A stretch of 36,120 nucleotides of DNA. Source: Leeuwenhoekiella sp. (GTDB lineage: Bacteria > Bacteroidota > Bacteroidia > Flavobacteriales > Flavobacteriaceae). The notes under the pieces were generated by a model, which was given only the letters and a program-made list of their open reading frames with translations, was not told the DNA's origin and searched no databases. The position numbers were made by a program, and so were the translations under genes. Positions 25,776-33,105 of this stretch are shown here, piece after piece (position 1 is the stretch's first letter; the number at the start of each line of letters is the position of its first letter). The DNA is taken from NCBI GenBank assembly GCA_011050015.1, contig DRGP01000029.1, positions 1 to 36,120 on the forward strand, read 5' to 3'.

Positions 25776-27056
25776 CTATTTTTCAAAGGTTTTTAGCGTT
25801 TTTATAATTATTGACACACAGTCTTCAAGCTGTTCTTCATTCATCACCAGCGGTGGCGCAAAGCGAATGATATTACCATGCGTAGGTTTAGCCAGAAGGC
25901 CATTCTCTTTGAGGGCCACGCACATATCCCAGGCGGTAGAACTTTCTTCACTATCATTAATAACGATCGCATTGAGCAGTCCGCGGCCACGAACAAGCTT
26001 AACAATAGAACTGCCCTCAATGTATTCATTCAGCTTTTTTCGGAACAAATCACCCAATTTTCGGGCATTTTGAGCCAATTTTTCGTTTTTTACAACATCT
26101 AACGCTGCGATCGCAACAGCCCCGGCCACAGGATTTCCCCCAAAGGTGGAACCGTGCTGCCCCGGTTTAATCACATTCATGATCGCATTATCTGCAAGTA
26201 CCGCAGAAACCGGATACGCTCCACCCGATAAGGCTTTGCCCAGAATTAAAATATCTGGTCTGGAATAGGTACTCTGGCGCTCACAATGCCCCTCGCAGGT
26301 GCAATTTCCACAAACTGCAAGTAAGGAGCCCGTTCGGGCGATACCGGTCTGGATTTCATCAGCCATAAAAAGTACGTTGTGCGTATTGCACAATTTCTTG
26401 GCTTCGGCCATATAATCGTCAGAAGGTGTGTAAACGCCTGCTTCCCCCTGAATGGGTTCCACAAGGAAACCGGCTATATTTTTACTGTCTTTTAAAACCT
26501 TTTCCAGCGCATCAATATCGTCATAAGGGATTTTTATAAAACCGGGTGTATAAGGACCAAAATTCTTACGGGCGCCTTCATCATTAGAGAATGAAATGAT
26601 CGTGGTGGTGCGCCCATGAAAGTTATTCTCACACACAATGATTTGGGCATCTTGTTCATGTACCCCTTTTTGCTCATACGCCCACTTACGTGCAATTTTT
26701 ATCGCGGTTTCCACGGCCTCTGCCCCCGTGTTCATGGGCAGTATCTTGTCAAAATCAAAATAGTCGGTAGCATATTTTTCGTAGGGGCCCAAAATATCGT
26801 TGTGAAAGGCACGGGAAGTAAGCGTTAAGGTTTCAGCTTGCTTGCTCATAGCCCCAACAATTTTGGGATGGCAATGTCCTTGGTTGACCGCAGAATAGGC
26901 CGAAAGAAAATCATAGTATTGTTTGCCTTCTACATCCCAAACATGTACTCCTTTTCCTTTATTGAGGACAACCGGCAATGGGTGATAATTATGTGCGCCA
27001 TGCGCGTCTTCAAGTGCTATGGCCTCTTCAGAGGTCAGTTGTTGCTGTGTCTTCAT
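25776..27056 (-). CDS. rocD: Ornithine--oxo-acid aminotransferase
   Basis: A 426-residue class III PLP aminotransferase that converts ornithine and 2-oxoglutarate to glutamate semialdehyde and glutamate, linking arginine breakdown with proline synthesis. Visible are NTGAEAVETAIKIARKW (109-125), the cofactor aspartate in MADEIQTGIARTG (231-243), and the PLP lysine K274 in ILGKALSGGAYP, with GQHGSTFGGNP after it. Between the Asp and Lys motifs is a cysteine-rich insertion (C249, C252, C254, C258: CGNCTCEGHC) that is absent from ordinary RocD; I recall it in other flavobacterial homologues. It is transcribed alone and divergent from the methyltransferase gene. Confidence 0.92.
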   Translation of the reverse strand: MKTQQQLTSEEAIALEDAHGAHNYHPLPVVLNKGKGVHVWDVEGKQYYDFLSAYSAVNQGHCHPKIVGAMSKQAETLTLTSRAFHNDILGPYEKYATDYFDFDKILPMNTGAEAVETAIKIARKWAYEQKGVHEQDAQIIVCENNFHGRTTTIISFSNDEGARKNFGPYTPGFIKIPYDDIDALEKVLKDSKNIAGFLVEPIQGEAGVYTPSDDYMAEAKKLCNTHNVLFMADEIQTGIARTGSLLAVCGNCTCEGHCERQSTYSRPDILILGKALSGGAYPVSAVLADNAIMNVIKPGQHGSTFGGNPVAGAVAIAALDVVKNEKLAQNARKLGDLFRKKLNEYIEGSSIVKLVRGRGLLNAIVINDSEESSTAWDMCVALKENGLLAKPTHGNIIRFAPPLVMNEEQLEDCVSIIIKTLKTFEK

Positions 27057-27219
27057 TCTTGTAATTTCTTTTAAGATAAAATAACGCTTTGATTCCTACT
27101 TCAGTCCGAAAAGAACCGGATTTTTTAAGGGGAGAGAAATCATCCCGTGGTGTGGGCAAATTACTAAATTTTCGGCGGACTTTAGAATGCTGCAGCCGTC
27201 AATATCCTTTTAATTATGC

Positions 27220-27227
27220 TATTTTTG
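27220..27227 (+). promoter_or_regulatory. -7 promoter box of the RlmD-like gene
   Basis: TATTTTTG matches TAnnTTTG, and the GTG start codon follows 4 nt later. Transcription would begin at or a few nucleotides from the start codon, so the mRNA may be leaderless. Confidence 0.6.
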
Positions 27228-27231
27228 CGGC

Positions 27232-28656
27232 GTGGGAAGAAAAAAAGCAAACAGAATCATACTCGAAAATCTAGAGGTGACCGGAGCAGGTGCCAAAGGC
27301 AAAGCTATTGGCAAAGCGCCAGATGGCCGCGTGGTGTTTATTAAGAATGCCGTGCCCGGCGACATCGTAGATGTACAAACTACTAAAAAGCGTAAATCCT
27401 ATTTTGAGGGCAACACTATTGCCGTACACCAGGATTCACCAAAACGCGTAGCCCCGCCCTGCCAGCATTTTGAACATTGTGGCGGTTGCAAATGGCAAAA
27501 TATGGGTTACCAATATCAGCTGGAATATAAAGAGGACGAGGTTGTTAATAACCTTAAAAGACTGGGCAAGATCAAACTGCCGCAGGTAACGCCTATTGCG
27601 GGGAGCGCTGCTCCATATTTTTACCGCAATAAGATGGAATTTTCCTTTAGCAATAGTAAATGGCTTACGCCAGAACAGATCAACAGCGATGTCATTATTG
27701 AGAACCGTAATGCACTGGGCTTTCATATTGCCGGGATGTGGGATAAAATCCTGGATATTGAAAAATGTCATCTACAGCGCGATCCCAGTAATGCCATACG
27801 TAACGGTATCAGGAATTTTGCCACGGCAAATAATCTGGCTTTCTTTAACCCACGCGACCAGGAAGGTTTGCTACGTACCTTGATGATTCGCACCAGTTCA
27901 AATGGCGAACTCATGGTTTTGGTTCAGTTTTATGAAGACCACAAAGCACAGCGTGAGCTGGTCATGGAGTATCTCAAAAGCACTTTTGCAGAAATAACTT
28001 CACTCTTGTATGTGATCAATAATAAAGGAAACGATACCATTTATGATCAGGAAGTGATCTGCTACGCGGGCAGGGATCATATTTTTGAAGAGATGGAAGG
28101 GCTGAAGTTTAAGATCAATGCCAAATCCTTCTACCAGACCAATTCTGAACAAGCCTACGAACTGTATAAAATCACCCGCGATTTTGCCGATTTAAAGGGA
28201 AATGAGACCGTTTATGACCTGTACACGGGTACGGGTACAATTGCCCAGTTTATTGCCGCAAAAGCAAAAAAGGTAGTAGGTATAGAATCTGTTCCCGATG
28301 CTATTGAAGCTGCTAAAGAAAATGCGCAATTAAATGGTATTGAAAACGTTTCTTTTCATGTAGGTGATATGAAAAAGGTGTTTACCCAGGATTTTGTGAG
28401 TACGCACGGTAAACCTGATGTGATTATTACAGACCCGCCGCGTGATGGGATGCATAAAGATGTAGTAGCACAACTTCTAAAAATTGGCGCTTCCCGCATT
28501 GTTTACGTAAGTTGCAATAGCGCGACCCAGGCACGTGACCTTGCCCTGCTGGATGAAATGTATGAAGTGGCTAAGTTTCAGCCGGTAGATATGTTCCCGC
28601 AGACGCATCACGTGGAAAATGTGGTATTGCTCACAAAACGGAATGCTGTAGATTAA
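27232..28656 (+). CDS. rlmD: TrmA-family 23S rRNA uracil-5-methyltransferase (RlmD-like)
   Basis: A 474-residue enzyme of the TrmA/RlmD family, which makes 5-methyluridine in rRNA with S-adenosylmethionine. An N-terminal TRAM domain (about 8-65) is followed by 4Fe-4S cysteines C77, C83, C86 and C179 (PPCQHFEHCGGC and later KCHLQ). The SAM-binding fold opens at 327-334 (VYDLYTGTG) and holds the DPP motif at 401-403; the catalytic nucleophile is C428 in YVSCNSATQ. All key residues are present. The start is GTG at 27232, set by a stop-free TRAM domain and the promoter box just upstream. RlmD versus RlmCD or another uridine site cannot be decided from sequence. DUF6452 and DUF6048 genes follow closely. 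Confidence 0.9.
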   Translation: MGRKKANRIILENLEVTGAGAKGKAIGKAPDGRVVFIKNAVPGDIVDVQTTKKRKSYFEGNTIAVHQDSPKRVAPPCQHFEHCGGCKWQNMGYQYQLEYKEDEVVNNLKRLGKIKLPQVTPIAGSAAPYFYRNKMEFSFSNSKWLTPEQINSDVIIENRNALGFHIAGMWDKILDIEKCHLQRDPSNAIRNGIRNFATANNLAFFNPRDQEGLLRTLMIRTSSNGELMVLVQFYEDHKAQRELVMEYLKSTFAEITSLLYVINNKGNDTIYDQEVICYAGRDHIFEEMEGLKFKINAKSFYQTNSEQAYELYKITRDFADLKGNETVYDLYTGTGTIAQFIAAKAKKVVGIESVPDAIEAAKENAQLNGIENVSFHVGDMKKVFTQDFVSTHGKPDVIITDPPRDGMHKDVVAQLLKIGASRIVYVSCNSATQARDLALLDEMYEVAKFQPVDMFPQTHHVENVVLLTKRNAVD

Positions 28657-28662
28657 GTACGT

Positions 28663-29160
28663 ATGTTGAAAAAATATATTTTAGGCTCTCTTTTGTTCCT
28701 ATTGGCACTTAGCGCCTGTGAGCGTGATGATATTTGTGCGGCCAGTACACCCACAACTCCGCAACTGGTCATCGCGTTTTTTGATCAAGATAACCGCACC
28801 CAATCTAAACCTATTAATCTTGCGGTTAATGCCGTAGGCGGTGATGAGATCATACGTATAGATAATGATACCATAATACGTATCCCGTTACGCACAGATA
28901 CGACCAGCACTTCGTTTATTTTTACTAAAAACCCGGGAATTCCCGATGCCGAAGAAGACCCTGATACCCCAGACCGAGTCACTTTTTCTTATAACATCAA
29001 CGAAGTGTATATAGACCGGGCCTGTGGTTTTAAGGTCACTTATAACGCATTGACCGCTCAGGCCAGCGGTGAAGGAGACGGCCGGTGGATTACAGATATA
29101 AGTATTAACAACAGTACCATTATTAATGACAGTACCTATCAGGTTTCTATTATACATTAA
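28663..29160 (+). CDS. DUF6452 family lipoprotein
   Basis: A 165-residue protein with an SPII signal peptide (lipobox LSAC, Cys19). A beta-rich body has the pattern of DUF6452 (RDDICAASTPTTPQLVIAFFD near the N-terminus, and a CGF motif at about 123-125). Two further cysteines (25 and 123) may pair. The function is unknown. It starts 6 nt after the methyltransferase stop and its last 35 nt overlap the DUF6048 gene in another frame, so the three genes are probably one transcription unit. Confidence 0.82.
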   Translation: MLKKYILGSLLFLLALSACERDDICAASTPTTPQLVIAFFDQDNRTQSKPINLAVNAVGGDEIIRIDNDTIIRIPLRTDTTSTSFIFTKNPGIPDAEEDPDTPDRVTFSYNINEVYIDRACGFKVTYNALTAQASGEGDGRWITDISINNSTIINDSTYQVSIIH

Positions 29161-29857
29161 CATTCTGTTGCTTACCATTACCATGTCTGCACAGGATATT
29201 GATACTGTAGCAACGCAAAAAGAACGGCTGACAGATACGGTGATTGCCGTAAAAACACCTGAAAGGTACGGGCTACGCGTAGGTGTTGACCTGAGCAAGA
29301 TCGCCAGGTCTGCTTTTGATGATTCATATAAGGGTATAAGTGTGGTTGGCGATTTTAGGATCAAAAACAATTATTATCTCGCGGCAGAACTGGGTACAGA
29401 GACTAAAGATGCCTTTGAGAATACCTTTGACGCTACCATTAAAGGAAGTTACATTACAGCAGGTTTTAACTACAATGCCTATGAAAACTGGACAGGAATG
29501 TCCAATCTTATTTATGCAGGTGTACGGGCGGGGTATTCCACGTTTACTACAGATTTAAACAACTATACGATTTATACCACAAATACCTTTTTTGAACCCG
29601 ACGTACGTGAAGAAACCCTATCTTTTGATGCGCTGAGTGGTGCATGGCTCGAAGTACAACTGGGCGTACAAGCCGAACTTTTCAGTAATTTATACCTGGG
29701 CATCAATGTGCAGCTTAAAAGTCTCGTTAGCCAGAAAGAGCCCGAAGGATTTGGCAACCTGTACATACCGGGCTTTAATAAAGTCACTACTGACAATAAG
29801 TTTGGAGCCGGCTACGGGTACACACTTACCTACCTCATCCCTATTTATAAAAAGTAG
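29126..29857 (+). CDS. DUF6048 family outer-membrane-type protein
   Basis: A 243-residue protein with a signal peptide (1-22, ending MSAQ) and then mostly amphipathic beta strands with aromatic girdles (NYYLAAELGTETKD, YITAGFNYNAYENW, YAGVRAGYSTF), which fits a small beta-barrel. DUF6048 and DUF6452 genes occur together in this phylum, so the lipoprotein may be a partner. The function is unknown. The ATG lies inside the DUF6452 gene, 35 nt before its end; this start is needed for a complete signal peptide. Confidence 0.8.
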   Translation: MTVPIRFLLYINILLLTITMSAQDIDTVATQKERLTDTVIAVKTPERYGLRVGVDLSKIARSAFDDSYKGISVVGDFRIKNNYYLAAELGTETKDAFENTFDATIKGSYITAGFNYNAYENWTGMSNLIYAGVRAGYSTFTTDLNNYTIYTTNTFFEPDVREETLSFDALSGAWLEVQLGVQAELFSNLYLGINVQLKSLVSQKEPEGFGNLYIPGFNKVTTDNKFGAGYGYTLTYLIPIYKK

Positions 29858-29873
29858 GAATAACGTTTAAGAA

Positions 29874-30677
29874 TTATTTATTATCTGTATACGTTCCGTT
29901 TTCTGGCTTTTCATACATCTTATCATCCTCTTTACTTGGGGATAGTGAAATATTTTTAAAAACCTGCTCATTGCGCATTTCGGTAGGTTGGCCATCTGCT
30001 ACTTTATACCATTGCAGTGAAGTGGGCAATAACACCCCATCAACATCCTGCCACTGGTCGTATTTAATATAGCTGAAATTCGTCGCGCGCTCCTCATTGC
30101 CAAAGGTTGCGGTATAAGCCAGCCAGGACATTTTATGGATGTCAGGATCGCTGTACAGGATATACTCGTCTTTATCTGAAACACCAATACCATTGTCATA
30201 AATGATTTTAATACCGGGGTACTTTTTACCATCAAACTGTAAGGTATCGGCTGGGCTATAATTGATCCCTGGATCTCCCAGAACAAAAGGCATGGCCAGA
30301 AAATAAAACATAAGATTATGCATATACTGCGCACGCTCTGGCTTCATATAAGTAGAATCTTGTACCAGCCAAGCCTTTTCGACATCAAAACCCAAGGTAT
30401 AATTGGCGGCCTGTGTTAAGCTTTTACGCGTATGTAGATCTACTGTATGAACCTGTTTATCGTCACCTTCTCCAATCTCAAAATGTAAGGTTTGCTTAGT
30501 TGCCCATACGTCTATCCCCCCATGTGCGTCAAAAACAGCGGTCAGATCGTTGGGATAATCAGGCATTTCGGACTTATTTTGAGCCATTTTATCAATCGTA
30601 TTGCCGGCATCTTTTTTCTTTTCGCCGCAGGCAGTAAGGCTCAACAACACCAGTAAGTAAAAATAAAAGTTACGCAT
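29874..30677 (-). CDS. Lipoprotein, DUF6503-like
   Basis: A 267-residue protein. The SPII signal peptide ends in LTAC (Cys17), followed by a Lys-rich linker. The body resembles DUF6503 proteins of Bacteroidetes: AVFDAHGGIDVWATKQTLHF near the N-terminus and beta-rich segments (DTLQFDGKKYPGIKIIYDN), recalling LolA/LolB or outer-membrane lipoprotein-sorting folds. No enzyme motif is visible. It is transcribed alone and converges with the DUF6048 gene, 16 bp apart. The role is unknown; lipid or hydrophobic-ligand binding is inference from the fold impression. Confidence 0.7.
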   Translation of the reverse strand: MRNFYFYLLVLLSLTACGEKKKDAGNTIDKMAQNKSEMPDYPNDLTAVFDAHGGIDVWATKQTLHFEIGEGDDKQVHTVDLHTRKSLTQAANYTLGFDVEKAWLVQDSTYMKPERAQYMHNLMFYFLAMPFVLGDPGINYSPADTLQFDGKKYPGIKIIYDNGIGVSDKDEYILYSDPDIHKMSWLAYTATFGNEERATNFSYIKYDQWQDVDGVLLPTSLQWYKVADGQPTEMRNEQVFKNISLSPSKEDDKMYEKPENGTYTDNK

Positions 30678-30746
30678 AGTTGTAAATTGTTAATTAGTCC
30701 TTAAAATAGTCGCTGTTTTCAATGTAAAATTACAAGTAGGCTTGTT

Positions 30747-30754
30747 TATCTTTG
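30747..30754 (+). promoter_or_regulatory. -7 promoter box of the TrmH-family gene
   Basis: TATCTTTG matches TAnnTTTG, and the ATG follows 4 nt later at 30759, so the transcript may start at or next to the start codon. No clear -33 element was found. Confidence 0.6.
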
Positions 30755-30758
30755 CGCT

Positions 30759-31559
30759 ATGCAAAAATCTATAAGCAGTTTGCAAAATGCAGCCGTTAAA
30801 AAACTGGTGCTGCTCAAGGAAAAATCCCGCGAGCGGAAAAAAACCAACTCTTTTGTAATAGAAGGGCTTCGGGAGATTAATCTAGCGCTTAAAGCAGGTT
30901 ATGTTTTTAAAGAAATATGGATTTGCGATACGATCTTTAACGCTAAAAATGAGCCTTTCTTAGCTGATTTTGACCAAAAAACACCCATTTTCCAGTGCAC
31001 TAAAGAGGTTTACGATAAGATCGCCCATCGCGGTTCTACCGAGGGGATAATCGCCCTGGCCGAAGCTAAAGCGCACAGTCTAGAAAATCTCAACCTTCCT
31101 CAAAACCCACTGATTCTTATCGCAGAAGCACCGGAAAAACCGGGTAATATTGGAGCTTTATTGCGCACCGCAGATGCGGCCGGTGTTGACGCTTTTATCC
31201 TGGCAAATCCTAAAACAGACCTTTATAATCCCAACACATTGCGTTCTAGCGTAGGCGGGGTATTCACGGTGCCCATTGCACTGGCGAGCGCGGCTGAAAC
31301 GATCCACTTTTTAAAAAGCAAAAATATCGCGATGTACAGTGCTATTTTGCAGGAATCAAAACCCTATCAGGTTATGGATTACACAAAACCTACTGCAATC
31401 GCTGTAGGAACAGAAGCAGATGGCCTTACTGAGATATGGCGCGAAAATTGCCAGCAGAACATCAGCATACCCATGCAGGGCAGCCTGGATTCAATGAACG
31501 TTTCGGTGGCCGCTGGAATCCTGATTTTTGAAGCCCGAAAACAACGTGGTTTTTATTGA
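30759..31559 (+). CDS. TrmH/SpoU-family RNA 2'-O-ribose methyltransferase
   Basis: A 266-residue SPOUT enzyme. The N-terminal RNA-binding domain (about 5-100; SFVIEGLREINLALKAG) precedes the knotted catalytic domain with its three motifs: EKPGNIGALLRTAD (126-139, with N130 and R136), AVGTEADGL (215-223) and ISIPMQGSLDSMNVSVAAG (235-253). It methylates ribose in rRNA or tRNA with S-adenosylmethionine; the exact position is not predictable. The length is normal. The M48 protease gene follows with 28 nt between, probably in the same transcript. Confidence 0.9.
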   Translation: MQKSISSLQNAAVKKLVLLKEKSRERKKTNSFVIEGLREINLALKAGYVFKEIWICDTIFNAKNEPFLADFDQKTPIFQCTKEVYDKIAHRGSTEGIIALAEAKAHSLENLNLPQNPLILIAEAPEKPGNIGALLRTADAAGVDAFILANPKTDLYNPNTLRSSVGGVFTVPIALASAAETIHFLKSKNIAMYSAILQESKPYQVMDYTKPTAIAVGTEADGLTEIWRENCQQNISIPMQGSLDSMNVSVAAGILIFEARKQRGFY

Positions 31560-31587
31560 TTTAATTATCTTTTCATCTACCTATTTT

Positions 31588-32850
31588 ATGACTCCACTCC
31601 TGCTTTTTTACTGCATTATTTCCATTATTATAATTAGTTTTATATTAAGTCAAATCCTTGATTATTTAAATGCCCGGCACTTTGACGATCCCATTCCGCC
31701 AGAATTAAATGATGTGTATGATGCCGAAACCTACCGGAAATCGCAGGATTATAAAAAAGCCAATTTTAAGTTTTCGCTGCTTAGCGCTGGTTTTTCATTG
31801 CTTTTAACCTTGATTTTTTTCTTTTGTGACGGTTTTGCATACATTGACGGTCTTTCCCGCCAGGTAAGTGACAATCCCATTATTATCGCACTTCTTTTTT
31901 TCGGTATGATTATGCTGGGCAGTGACCTGCTTACCACACCCTTCTCCTATTACCACACTTTTGTTATAGAAGAACGCTTCGGCTTCAATAAATCCACCCC
32001 ATCTTTATTTTTTATGGATAAGCTGAAAGGCTGGGGAATGATGATTATCGTGGGAGGCGGTTTGCTGGCTTTGATTATCTGGTTTTATGATTGGGCCGGA
32101 AAATCCTTCTGGCTTTATGCCTGGACTGTATTTGCAATCTTTTCGGTAGTGATGAATATGTTTTACTCACGCCTCATCGTCCCGCTCTTTAATAAGCAAA
32201 CACCCCTGGGTGAAAGCAGCCTGCGCAGCAAGATTGAAAATTATGCCCACACGGTGGGCTTTCAGTTGGATAACATTTTTTTGATAGACGGTTCCAAGCG
32301 CAGCACCAAGGCAAACGCCTATTTTTCCGGTTTTGGCAGCCAGAAGAGAATTACCCTTTACGACACCTTGGTCAATGATCTGGAAGAGGAAGAGATCGTG
32401 GCTGTTTTGGCACATGAAGTGGGGCATTACAAGAAAAAACACATCATCGTCAATTTATTTACTTCCATCGTGCTAACAGGTTTTACATTGTGGTTGCTGT
32501 CTTTATTTGTAAGCTTGCCGTTATTTTCACAGGCGCTGGGCGTAAACCGCGCCACTTTTCACGTTGGCTTGATCGCCTTTGGCATCTTATACACACCCAT
32601 ATCTGCGATCACTGGATTTTTAATGAGTTTGCTATCGCGAAAATTTGAATACCAGGCCGATGATTTTGCTAAAGAAACCTACGCGGCAAATCCGCTTATC
32701 ACTTCGCTAAAAAAACTCTCGCGCAATAGCTTGAGCAACTTGACACCGCACCCACTCTATGTGCAATTAAACTACTCCCACCCTACCCTTTTGCAACGCT
32801 ACCGCAATTTAAAAGAATCAAAAACACCGCGGCAGGCGCAGGAGATATGA
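31588..32850 (+). CDS. Ste24-type M48 family integral-membrane metalloprotease
   Basis: A 420-residue protein with an M48 N-terminal region of several membrane helices (about 3-23, 63-83, 97-117, 148-168 and 175-195) and the zinc site HEVGH (H276, E277, H280). Two more helices (about 287-311 and 325-348) precede the third ligand, in RKFEYQADDFA (E354). The Ste24-specific ends NLTPHPLYV and YSHPTLLQR are present. Homologues cut membrane-associated proteins and take part in envelope quality control; CaaX processing itself is not expected here. The frame is open from 31528, overlapping the TrmH gene, but ATG 31588 gives the usual N-terminus, MTPLLLFYCI. Confidence 0.9.
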   Translation: MTPLLLFYCIISIIIISFILSQILDYLNARHFDDPIPPELNDVYDAETYRKSQDYKKANFKFSLLSAGFSLLLTLIFFFCDGFAYIDGLSRQVSDNPIIIALLFFGMIMLGSDLLTTPFSYYHTFVIEERFGFNKSTPSLFFMDKLKGWGMMIIVGGGLLALIIWFYDWAGKSFWLYAWTVFAIFSVVMNMFYSRLIVPLFNKQTPLGESSLRSKIENYAHTVGFQLDNIFLIDGSKRSTKANAYFSGFGSQKRITLYDTLVNDLEEEEIVAVLAHEVGHYKKKHIIVNLFTSIVLTGFTLWLLSLFVSLPLFSQALGVNRATFHVGLIAFGILYTPISAITGFLMSLLSRKFEYQADDFAKETYAANPLITSLKKLSRNSLSNLTPHPLYVQLNYSHPTLLQRYRNLKESKTPRQAQEI

Positions 32851-33066
32851 ATCAGCAATTTATTTTTCAATTCGTGGCCGGTTAATGAAATGTTCAAAAA
32901 ACACTAAAAACCATCACGTTCAACACATTTTAAAAAAAATGCCCCTACTTCAAAAAAATTGATTAAATCAACCGATTTTGGGTCAAAATTTGATGTTTTT
33001 GTCAAAAAAATGGTTTAAAATTAGGTCAATTTTTCTAATCGATATTTTACGGGCTGCATCGGTACT

Positions 33067-33074
33067 TACTTTTG
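33067..33074 (+). promoter_or_regulatory. -7 promoter box of the Rel/SpoT gene
   Basis: TACTTTTG matches TAnnTTTG and leaves a leader of about 25 nt before the ATG at 33106. The upstream 32851-33066 region holds no gene and is A/T-rich, with short runs such as TCAAAATTTGA (32982-32992). Confidence 0.5.
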
Positions 33075-33105
33075 CCAGTCTCACGGATAATCGTACTTTT
33101 AATTT

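Noticed and set aside
27089-27274. 61-residue frame ahead of and overlapping the RlmD-like gene
   Set aside because: It crosses the promoter box and the GTG start of a well-supported gene and has no recognisable features.
31528-31587. Upstream start for the M48 protease
   Set aside because: It overlaps the TrmH gene and does not add a membrane helix typical of the family; ATG 31588 fits better.
32847-32885. 12-codon frame overlapping the M48 stop (ATGA)
   Set aside because: Too short, with no motif or downstream gene to regulate closely.
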